From contig NZ_JBEPSJ010000005.1 in NCBI RefSeq assembly GCF_040548875.1, forward strand, positions 248,001 to 312,000: a DNA stretch of 64,000 nucleotides. Reading direction: 5' to 3'. Position 1 is the first letter of the stretch. Every line of letters starts with the position of its first letter. The stretch comes from Conyzicola nivalis_A. GTDB taxonomy: Bacteria > Actinomycetota > Actinomycetes > Actinomycetales > Microbacteriaceae. The notes beneath the pieces were generated by a model, which was not told where the DNA came from, did no database searches, and was given only the letters and a program-made list of their open reading frames with translations. A program made the position numbers and the translations under genes. Positions 53,043 to 60,100 of this stretch are shown in pieces.

Positions 53043-53366
53043 ATGATTGTTGTGACGCGGCTTAATAACAGCCAGTTTGCGATCAATCCGGATCTCATCG
53101 AGCGCATCCATGCGAACCCCGACACGACGCTGGTCATGGTCGACGGCGCGAAGTACATCATCACCGAGTCGATGACGGAGGTCATCGACAAGATCGCGCA
53201 CTACCGCGCGAGAGTGATCGCGCTGACCCACGAGATCTCGCAGTCGGTGCCGTCGGTCGGCGGCCGTCCGCTCGGGCTCGTCAGCCCGATCGACACCCAC
53301 TCAACCCAAGACACTGTCAACGACGAGGACAACGGTGTGACCTCGATAGGCCCGAGGAAGCTGTAA
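53043..53366 (+). CDS. flbD: FlbD-family flagellar protein
   Basis: 107 residues. MIVVTRLNNSQFAINPDLIERIHANPDTTLVMVDGAKYIITESMTEVIDKI is the complete FlbD domain; about 45 more residues are polar. The ATG at 53043 is preferred over 53034: GGGG lies nine bases upstream and it gives the family N-terminus. FlbD stands next to motA in many Gram-positive clusters; function is not well defined. Confidence 0.87.
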   Translation: MIVVTRLNNSQFAINPDLIERIHANPDTTLVMVDGAKYIITESMTEVIDKIAHYRARVIALTHEISQSVPSVGGRPLGLVSPIDTHSTQDTVNDEDNGVTSIGPRKL

Positions 53367-54130
53367 TGGATCCCGCAACCATAATCGGGCTCGTCGTAGC
53401 CTTCGGCTCGCTCCTGGCGATGATCACCCTCGAGGGGGCGAACGTCTCGTCGGTGCTGCTGCCCGCACCGATGGTGCTCGTCTTCGGAGCGACGATCGCG
53501 GTCGGCATCGCCGGCGGCACCATAAAGGACGCGATCTCGGCGTTCAAGGCCCTTCCGAGCGCGTTCATCGGCAAGACCTCCAAGCCGCAGGTCACCATCG
53601 ACCAGCTCGTGACGCTCGCCGAGAAGGCCAGAAGCGACGGGCTGTTGTCGCTCGAGCAGGAGGCGGAAGGCGTCGACGACCCGTTCCTCAAGGGCGCGCT
53701 GCAGAACGTGGCCGACGGCACCGACGGCGAGGAGCTGCGCATCCTGCTCGAAGACGAGCTCGCCACAAAGGCGAAGTCACAGCGCAACGCCTCCAAGTTC
53801 TTCACGACCATGGGCGGCTACGCGCCGACGGTCGGCATCATCGGCACCGTCGTGTCGCTCACCCACGTGCTCGAGAACCTCTCTGTTCCCGAGGAGCTCG
53901 GGCACATGATCGCCGCCGCCTTCGTCGCCACGCTGTGGGGGCTGCTCTCGGCCAACTTCATCTGGCTGCCGATCGGCGCCCGCCTCCGTCGCCTCTCCGA
54001 CCTCGACGTCGAGCGCATGACACTGACCATGGAGGGCGTGCTCGCCATCCAGGCCGGCAGCCAGCCGCGACTGCTCGGCGAGCGACTGCGCGCCATGGTG
54101 CCCGCCGACCAGCTCGCCAAAGCAGCATGA
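53366..54130 (+). CDS. motA: Flagellar stator protein MotA
   Basis: 254 residues with four membrane spans (IIGLVVAFGSLLAMI; VLVFGATIAVGIAGG; GGYAPTVGIIGTVVSLTHVLENL; IAAAFVATLWGLLSANFIWLPIG). The cytosolic loop carries the charged residues that touch FliG, and the prolines in YAPTVG and WLPIG are conserved. A one-base overlap with flbD and an ATGA overlap with motB give coupled expression. It forms the ion channel with MotB. Confidence 0.95.
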   Translation: MDPATIIGLVVAFGSLLAMITLEGANVSSVLLPAPMVLVFGATIAVGIAGGTIKDAISAFKALPSAFIGKTSKPQVTIDQLVTLAEKARSDGLLSLEQEAEGVDDPFLKGALQNVADGTDGEELRILLEDELATKAKSQRNASKFFTTMGGYAPTVGIIGTVVSLTHVLENLSVPEELGHMIAAAFVATLWGLLSANFIWLPIGARLRRLSDLDVERMTLTMEGVLAIQAGSQPRLLGERLRAMVPADQLAKAA

Positions 54131-54969
54131 GCACGCCGCGCAAGCGCGGCGGACTCCAGGAGGAGCACGTCGAGCACGTCGACGAGCGATGGATGGCCTC
54201 CTACATGGACATGGTCACCGTGCTCATGTGCATGTTCATCGTGCTGTTCGCCATGTCGAGCGTCGACGCCGACAAGTTCGAGAAGCTCAAGAACTCGCTC
54301 GCCACCGGTTTCGGTGCATCGGAGGTCGGGTCGATCGATACCGCTGAAGGCATCGTCGTGCCGGCCGACCGCGTCGGCGAGGAGGGCGAGCCCGTCGAGA
54401 TCCCGCTCACCCCGATGGAGCTGGCGAAGGCCGAGGTCGACAAGCTCGAGGCCCTCAAAGAGCAGATGCGCGTGAACCTCGCGAACAACGGCCTCGAGCA
54501 CACGGTCGAGTTCAAGATCGACGAGCGCGGGCTGACGATCCGTCTCGTCGGCTCCGAGACGTTCTTCGGCTCCAACAGCGTCGCCCTCGCGGGCGTCGCC
54601 CCGGCGGTGCTGGATGCCGTCTCGCCCGTGCTCGCCGTCACCAGCTACGAGATCGCGGTCGAGGGCCACGCCGACAGCCGCGCGCCCGGCGCGCCGTTCG
54701 CGACGAACTGGGAGCTGTCGTCGGGCCGGGCGACGCAGGTGCTGCGCCGACTGGTCGAGTCCGGCGGCGTCGGCCAGGAGAGGATCGGAGCCGTCGGCTT
54801 CGGTTCGGCGCGGCCGATGCAGACCGGCGACACCGAGGCGGCGATGGCCGCGAACCGGCGCGTCGACATCGTCGTCATCTCGGATCAGCCCGAGTCGGTG
54901 CGCGCCCTGATCCCGAGCGTGCTGGAGCAATACGTGAACGCCTCGCCCGCCTCCTTACCGAAGGGCTAG
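54127..54969 (+). CDS. motB: Flagellar stator protein MotB
   Basis: 280 residues. One membrane span with the ion-binding aspartate in SYMDMVTVLMCMFIVLFAMSS (residue about 28). The C-terminal OmpA/MotB peptidoglycan-binding domain has VEGHADSR, NWELSSGRATQVLRRL and RIGAVGFGSARP. Anchors the stator to the wall. The sigma-28-type -35 of fliM lies within its 3' end. Confidence 0.94.
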   Translation: MSTPRKRGGLQEEHVEHVDERWMASYMDMVTVLMCMFIVLFAMSSVDADKFEKLKNSLATGFGASEVGSIDTAEGIVVPADRVGEEGEPVEIPLTPMELAKAEVDKLEALKEQMRVNLANNGLEHTVEFKIDERGLTIRLVGSETFFGSNSVALAGVAPAVLDAVSPVLAVTSYEIAVEGHADSRAPGAPFATNWELSSGRATQVLRRLVESGGVGQERIGAVGFGSARPMQTGDTEAAMAANRRVDIVVISDQPESVRALIPSVLEQYVNASPASLPKG

Positions 54970-54981
54970 ACCGGCCGATAG
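54953..54981 (+). promoter_or_regulatory. Sigma-28-type promoter of the fliM operon, overlapping motB
   Basis: CCTTAC (54953-54958, inside motB), 15 bases, GCCGATAG (54974-54981). The start codon GTG is at 54990, only eight bases beyond the -10, so a leaderless fliM mRNA is predicted. Confidence 0.7.
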
Positions 54982-54989
54982 TTGCTTTC

Positions 54990-55904
54990 GTGACTGTCCA
55001 GGAACACATAGCCGTCGGCGTGCCCGCGAAGCCCGCCCCGCTCGTAGAGCTCTACGACTTCAGGCGACCGACCACCCTCGCCCGCGAACACTCACGCGTG
55101 CTCGAGCTCGCGTTCGAGACCTTCGCCCGCCAGTGGGGCACCCAGCTCACCGCCAGTGTGCGCGTCGTCTCGCAGGTCACGTGCGAGCAGGTGATCATGC
55201 AGACTTACGACGAGTACGCGTCGGCGCTTCCCCCCATGACCGCGATGGTGCTCTGCACCCTGGGTTCGAGCGACGCGAAGGCAGTGCTGCAGCTGCCCGC
55301 CGCCGCCGCGCTCGGCTGGGTCACCTACATGCTCGGCGGCACGCGCCCGCGACTGGTCGACGAACGCAAGTTCACCCAGATCGAGCTCGCCCTGCTGCGC
55401 AAGCTCTTCGACGACGCGCTCGAAGACCTGCTCTACTCGTTCGGGCCGCTGATCGTCACCCCGATCGCGGTCGACGGCATCCAGTACAACTCGCAGTTCG
55501 CCCAGGCTGCGGCTACCGCCGACCTGATGATCGTCGCCACCTTCACCGTGCGCGTCGGAGACACCACGACGACGGCGACGCTCGCGATCCCCGCCGAGGT
55601 CCTCCTCCCCCAGCTCGGCGAGGCGAACCCGACGAGCCCGGCCGCCGACGCGAAAGACCTCATCGCCGCCCAGCTCGGCAGCGTCCCGGTCGACCTGGCC
55701 CTGCGCCTGACGCCGGCGCAGATCACCCCGGGGAGGATCCTCGGTCTCGCTGTCGGCGACCTGCTGTCGATCCCGCATCCCGAACACCGTCCCTTTGAAA
55801 TAGCCGTCGACGGCCAGGTCCTGGCCCGCGGAGCAGTCGGCGCCAACGGCGCGCGCCTGGCCTGCGTCATCGTCAGTACCACCAGCGCCGAGGAGAACAA
55901 GTGA
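54990..55904 (+). CDS. fliM: Flagellar motor switch protein FliM
   Basis: 304 residues. VELYDFRRPTTLAREHSRVLELAFETFARQWGTQL is the FliM start after the CheY peptide, RKLFDDALEDLLYSFGPL the middle and VPVDLALRLTPAQITPGRILGLAVGDLLSIPHPE the SpoA-like C-domain. The usual N-terminal LSQxEIDxLL CheY-P-binding peptide is missing; only MTVQEHIAVGVPAKPAP precedes the core, and no start codon lies further upstream in frame. GTGA overlap with fliN. Confidence 0.92.
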   Translation: MTVQEHIAVGVPAKPAPLVELYDFRRPTTLAREHSRVLELAFETFARQWGTQLTASVRVVSQVTCEQVIMQTYDEYASALPPMTAMVLCTLGSSDAKAVLQLPAAAALGWVTYMLGGTRPRLVDERKFTQIELALLRKLFDDALEDLLYSFGPLIVTPIAVDGIQYNSQFAQAAATADLMIVATFTVRVGDTTTTATLAIPAEVLLPQLGEANPTSPAADAKDLIAAQLGSVPVDLALRLTPAQITPGRILGLAVGDLLSIPHPEHRPFEIAVDGQVLARGAVGANGARLACVIVSTTSAEENK

Positions 55905-56623
55905 ACCCCACAGCTTTGACCACCACGATCAACGAGGCGACGGCGGCGGCCGAGGCGCTCACCCGCCTGCTGCCGACGACCGTCGCACTCAGCGCGACGC
56001 TCGCCGACGCCGCCGACGCTCCGCACGGGCTCAAGTCGTCTGCCGTCGTCGCGGCCTACGTCGGGGAGGTCTCCGCCGACATCGCCCTCGTGCTGCTCGA
56101 CGCCGAGGCGCTCGTCTCCGCGGCGTCGCCCGACGGAGCGGCGGTATCGATCGCCGACATCCTGCGCCCCTCCTTCGAAGCGGCCACCGGCCAGCTCGGC
56201 ACCGGCGTCCTCGGCGAAGCGCGCGTCGACGACGCGAGCGCCCTGTTCGCCGACCCCGAGACCACGGTGTTCGCGCTGACGGGCGGCGGCGTCGCATCCG
56301 GCTGGTTCGCCGTGCGCATCCGCACGAGCGGCATCCTCACCGGCGGGCGCCGCCTCGAGAACGAGGAGATCGTCGGCAAGCTCGGCCGGATCAACAACGT
56401 GGAGATGTCGCTCACCGTCGAGATCGGCCGCACCCGCATCTCGGTGCGCGACGTTCTCGGCCTCGAGCCGGGCGCCGTGCTCGAGCTCGACCGCTCGGCC
56501 GGAGCCCCCGCCGACGTGCTTCTCAACGGACGACTCATCGCCCACGGCGAGATCGTCGTCATCGATCAGGACTACGCGGTGCGCATCACCAAGATCCTCG
56601 ACGTGATCGAGAGCCTCGCCTAA
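55901..56623 (+). CDS. fliN: Flagellar motor switch protein FliN (long form)
   Basis: 240 residues. The SpoA domain is C-terminal (LGRINNVEMSLTVEIGRTRISVRDVLGLEPGAVLELDRSAGAPADVLLNGRLIAHGEIVVIDQDYAVRITKIL, about 164-236). Around 150 residues precede it, more than in E. coli FliN (137 in all), and look like a degraded CheC-like/FliY domain (LKSSAVVAAYVGEVSADIALVLLDAEALV). It forms the C-ring with FliM and docks FliH. Confidence 0.88.
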   Translation: MNPTALTTTINEATAAAEALTRLLPTTVALSATLADAADAPHGLKSSAVVAAYVGEVSADIALVLLDAEALVSAASPDGAAVSIADILRPSFEAATGQLGTGVLGEARVDDASALFADPETTVFALTGGGVASGWFAVRIRTSGILTGGRRLENEEIVGKLGRINNVEMSLTVEIGRTRISVRDVLGLEPGAVLELDRSAGAPADVLLNGRLIAHGEIVVIDQDYAVRITKILDVIESLA

Positions 56624-57121
56624 ATGGAGTCCCTGGTCGTAGCGCTGCGCGTTGCGCTGTCGCTCGCCGTCGTCTTCGGACTGATCTGGTACATCCACCG
56701 CCGCCTCACCCGTGGAGGCAAGGCCCGCCTCGCCGCCACCCCGATCACCGTGCTCGGCAAGCAGGCCGTCGGCCAGAAGGCCTCCGTCGTCGTCGTCGAC
56801 GCCGACGGCAAGCGCTTCATCCTCGGTGTCACCGAGCACTCGATCACCGTCATCCACGGCGGGGTCGCGCCCGCCGCGGCGTTCGCCGACGTGCTCGCCG
56901 AGACGACGCCCGCCGAGACCGAGACCGACACCGAGACCGACGCGGACACCAGCGAGACGCCCGCGCCCCGCCCCGTCGCGGTGGCAGCCCGCACGGCCGC
57001 CGCACCGACCGAGACCGGCCTCGTCGCGCCCGGCTCGCGCCTGCCCGGAGCCCTCGGCGGCTCGATCCTCTCGCCGTCCACCTGGCGGCAGGCGGCGGCC
57101 GTGCTCGGTAGAAACCGGTGA
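56624..57121 (+). CDS. fliO: Flagellar export apparatus protein FliO
   Basis: 165 residues. Single N-terminal span (LRVALSLAVVFGLIWYIHRRL) then the FliO beta segment ITVLGKQAVGQKASVVVVDADGKRFILGVTEHSITVI. A Thr/Glu/Asp-rich tail (about 94-115) is disordered. FliO assists FliP ring assembly. The ATG directly follows the fliN stop; GTGA overlap with fliP. Confidence 0.85.
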   Translation: MESLVVALRVALSLAVVFGLIWYIHRRLTRGGKARLAATPITVLGKQAVGQKASVVVVDADGKRFILGVTEHSITVIHGGVAPAAAFADVLAETTPAETETDTETDADTSETPAPRPVAVAARTAAAPTETGLVAPGSRLPGALGGSILSPSTWRQAAAVLGRNR

Positions 57122-57945
57122 ACGCCTCCTACCGCCCCGGCCGCGGACTGCGGCTCGCCGTCGCCACCCTGATCGTGCTCGTCATCGCCGCCGCCGTCGT
57201 GCTGCTCGGCCCGCTCGAGGCGCACGCCGTCGTCGACCCGACCCCGCCGGTCGACCCGCTCGCTCCGGGAGGCGACGGCCTCAACATCGAGATCAACGGC
57301 CCGAACGGCGCGCCGTCGTCGGCGATAGTCACCCTCGTCGGCATCACGCTGCTGTCAGTCGCGCCCGCGCTGCTGCTCATGATGACGTCGTTCACCAAGA
57401 TCTTCGTTGTGCTCGCGATGGTGCGCAACGCGCTCGGCCTCCCGTCGATCCCCCCGAACCAGGTGCTCGCCGGCCTCGCGCTCTTCCTCTCGCTCTTCAT
57501 CATGGCTCCGGTCATCGGCGACATCAACGAGCTCGCCGTGCAGCCGTATCTCGACGGCACGATGACCGTCACCCAGGCCATCGACGCCGCATCCGCCCCT
57601 CTTCGCGTGTTCATGCTCGCCAACACGCGTGAAGAAGACCTCGCCCTTCTCACCCGCGTCTCCGGCGCCGAGAACCCCGACAGCCCAGACGACGTGCCGA
57701 TGCTGACACTCATCCCGTCGTTCATGATCTCCGAGCTGCGCGCCGCGTTCATCATCGGATTCGTCATCTTCGTGCCGTTCCTCGTGATCGACCTCGTCGT
57801 CTCCTCGGCGCTGATGTCGATGGGCATGATGATGCTGCCGCCCGTCATGATCTCCCTGCCGTTCAAGATCCTGCTGTTCGTGCTCGTCGACGGGTGGGCG
57901 CTCGTGATCACATCGCTCGTCTCCAGCTACCAGGGCGGTGGCTGA
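57118..57945 (+). CDS. fliP: Flagellar export gate protein FliP
   Basis: 275 residues with a cleavable N-terminal signal (LAVATLIVLVIAAAVVLLGPLEAHA) and four spans. Landmarks are TLLSVAPALLLMMTSFTKIFVVLAMVRNALGLPSIPPNQVLAGLALFLSLFIM and PSFMISELRAAFIIGFVIFVPFLVIDLVVSSALMSMGMMMLPP. Forms the export-gate core with FliQ and FliR. One-base overlap with fliQ. Confidence 0.95.
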   Translation: MNASYRPGRGLRLAVATLIVLVIAAAVVLLGPLEAHAVVDPTPPVDPLAPGGDGLNIEINGPNGAPSSAIVTLVGITLLSVAPALLLMMTSFTKIFVVLAMVRNALGLPSIPPNQVLAGLALFLSLFIMAPVIGDINELAVQPYLDGTMTVTQAIDAASAPLRVFMLANTREEDLALLTRVSGAENPDSPDDVPMLTLIPSFMISELRAAFIIGFVIFVPFLVIDLVVSSALMSMGMMMLPPVMISLPFKILLFVLVDGWALVITSLVSSYQGGG

Positions 57946-58220
57946 TGGACCCGAACGCGGTACTCGACATCGGCCTGCAGGCCTGCGTCATCGGCGCGAA
58001 GCTCTGTGCGCCGATCCTCATCGTCGCCCTCGTCGTCGGCTTCGCGGTCTCACTGCTGCAGTCGATCACGCAGATCCAGGAGGTCACGCTCTCCTTCGTG
58101 CCCAAGCTGGTCGCCGTCGCCATAGCGCTGCTCGTCTCCGGTCACTGGATGATCTCCGAGATGGTCACCTTCACCACCGAGCTGTTCTCCCGCATCCCCG
58201 GACTGCTGAGCGGGGGCTGA
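57945..58220 (+). CDS. fliQ: Flagellar export gate protein FliQ
   Basis: 91 residues, two membrane spans (LCAPILIVALVVGFAVSLLQSITQIQEVTLSFVPKLVAVAIALLVSGHWM). QSxTQIQEVTLSFVPK is the family signature. ATG shares a base with the fliP stop; fliR follows after one base. Confidence 0.95.
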   Translation: MDPNAVLDIGLQACVIGAKLCAPILIVALVVGFAVSLLQSITQIQEVTLSFVPKLVAVAIALLVSGHWMISEMVTFTTELFSRIPGLLSGG

Positions 58221-58221
58221 C

Positions 58222-58980
58222 GTGGAGCTCACCCTCGACTTCGAGTGGATCGAAGCGGTCATGCTGGCGGGAGTGCGGATGATCGCATTCATCGTCATCG
58301 CACCGCCGTTCTCGACCAACGCGTTCCCGCTGCGGATCAAGGGCATGCTCGCGCTCGGACTCGCGCTGGCCGTGGCCCCCCGGGTCACCACCGGCTACGT
58401 CTCGCCCGACACCGGCGGTTTCATCGTCTCCCTCGTGCTCGAGTTCGTCGTCGGCGCGGTGCTCGGCTTCCTCGTGATGCTGGTCTTCTCCGCCATCCAG
58501 TCGGCCGGCGCCCTGATCGACCTGTTCGGCGGCTTCACGCTCGCCCAGGGCTTCGACCCGCAGCTGCAGATCAACGGCGCCCAGTTCACGCGGCTCTTCC
58601 AGATGACCGCCCTGGCCCTGCTCTTCGCCTCGGGCGGCTACCAGCTCATCATCACGGGGCTCGCGAACACCTTCGGCGCGATCCCGATCGGCGGCGGGGT
58701 CGACCTCGCGGTGCCGCTCGAGGCCATCACCGCCGCGACCGGCCAGATGCTGCTGTCGGCCCTGCAGATCGCCGGGCCGCTGATCGTGGTCCTCTTTCTC
58801 GCGGATGCCGGCCTCGGTCTGATCACCCGAGTAGCCCCGGCGCTGAACGCGTTCGCGCTCGGCTTCCCGGTGAAGATCCTGCTCACCCTGCTGCTCGTGC
58901 CGCTGCTCTTCGTGGCCCTGCCCGAGATCGTCAACTCGATCACCCGCACCGCCGTCGGCGACATGGCGGGGGTGGGCTAG
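58222..58980 (+). CDS. fliR: Flagellar export gate protein FliR
   Basis: 252 residues with about six spans. GVRMIAFIVIAPPFSTNAFPLRIKGMLALGLALAV, GGFTLAQGFDPQLQINGAQFTRLFQM and LADAGLGLITRVAPALNAFALGFPVKILLTLLLVPLLF are family features. GTG start is one base after the fliQ stop. FlhB follows immediately. Confidence 0.94.
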   Translation: MELTLDFEWIEAVMLAGVRMIAFIVIAPPFSTNAFPLRIKGMLALGLALAVAPRVTTGYVSPDTGGFIVSLVLEFVVGAVLGFLVMLVFSAIQSAGALIDLFGGFTLAQGFDPQLQINGAQFTRLFQMTALALLFASGGYQLIITGLANTFGAIPIGGGVDLAVPLEAITAATGQMLLSALQIAGPLIVVLFLADAGLGLITRVAPALNAFALGFPVKILLTLLLVPLLFVALPEIVNSITRTAVGDMAGVG

Positions 58981-60099
58981 ATGGCCGACGACTCCGGAGA
59001 GAAGACAGAGCAAGCCACCGACAAACGCATGAAGGAGGTGCGCGAGAAGGGGCAGCTCTCCCGCTCGCAAGACCTCACCGCGTGGGTGGGAGTGGGCGCC
59101 GTCGCCGTCATGATGCCGGTCACGATCGCGTCGGCCACCGATCTCGGCGTCGACCAGCTCTTCACCGTGCGCAGCATCGTGCTCAACCCGACATCCGAGG
59201 GGACCGTCGCCGCGCTCGACGCCGGCATGGGGTCGATCCTCGGCCTGCTCACCCCGATGCTCGTCGTCGTCACCATCGCGATCCTCGCCGCCGCGGCCCT
59301 GCAGGGCGGCATCCACTTCAAGAAGTTCACCGGCAAGTACGAGCAGTTCGACCTGGTCAAGGGCGTCGGGCGCACCTTCGGCGGACAGGCGATCTGGAAC
59401 GGCGTGAAGGCCCTGCTCAAGACCTTCGTCGTCGGCGTCGTGCTCTACTTCGTGATCCAGGGCCTGCTGCCGGTGCTGATGACGGCGGGCGGGCTGCCCA
59501 TCTCCGAGCTGATCGGCGCCGCGACCGGCGGGGCCGCGGCTCTCGTCCAGTTCGCCGTCGTCGCCGGCCTCATCCTCGCGTTCGCCGACGTGTTCGTGGT
59601 GATGCGCCGCAACCGCAAGAAGACCCGGATGTCCAAAAAAGAGGTCAAAGACGAGAACAAGAGCTCGGAGGGCGACCCGCTGATCAAGCAGCAGCGTCGC
59701 TCACGCCAGCTCGCCATGAGCCGCAACCGCATGATGACCGCGATCGTCGACGCCGACGTCGTGATGGTCAACCCCACGCACTTCGCCGTCGCACTGAAGT
59801 ACGAGCCCGGAAAGTCTGCTCCCCGCGTCGTCGCGAAGGGCGCGGGCGAAGTGGCCGCGCGCATCCGCGAGCAGGCCGAGAAAGACAACGTCCCCCTCGT
59901 GCGTGACATCCCGCTCACCCGCGCGCTGCACAAGGCCTGCGAGCTGGGCGAGGAGATCCCCGTCGAGCTGTACACCGCCGTCGCCCGCGTCCTCGCGTTC
60001 GTGATGGCCCTCAAGGCGCGTGGGGCCGCTCAAGGAGTCCACACCATGAGCGAGCCGTCGCCCATCGAAGCCCCGCAACTGACAACAGGAGGTCACTGA
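58981..60099 (+). CDS. flhB: Flagellar export switch protein FlhB
   Basis: 372 residues. N-terminal DDSGEKTEQATDKRMKEVREKGQLSRSQDLTAWV, four spans, then KKTRMSKKEVKDENKSSEGDPLIKQQRRSRQLAMSRNRMM, the linker. The autocleavage motif NPTH (about residue 263, MVNPTHFAVALKYE) is intact, so the export switch from hook to filament substrates should work. A tail of about 20 residues extends beyond the core. Confidence 0.96.
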   Translation: MADDSGEKTEQATDKRMKEVREKGQLSRSQDLTAWVGVGAVAVMMPVTIASATDLGVDQLFTVRSIVLNPTSEGTVAALDAGMGSILGLLTPMLVVVTIAILAAAALQGGIHFKKFTGKYEQFDLVKGVGRTFGGQAIWNGVKALLKTFVVGVVLYFVIQGLLPVLMTAGGLPISELIGAATGGAAALVQFAVVAGLILAFADVFVVMRRNRKKTRMSKKEVKDENKSSEGDPLIKQQRRSRQLAMSRNRMMTAIVDADVVMVNPTHFAVALKYEPGKSAPRVVAKGAGEVAARIREQAEKDNVPLVRDIPLTRALHKACELGEEIPVELYTAVARVLAFVMALKARGAAQGVHTMSEPSPIEAPQLTTGGH

Positions 60100-60100
60100 C

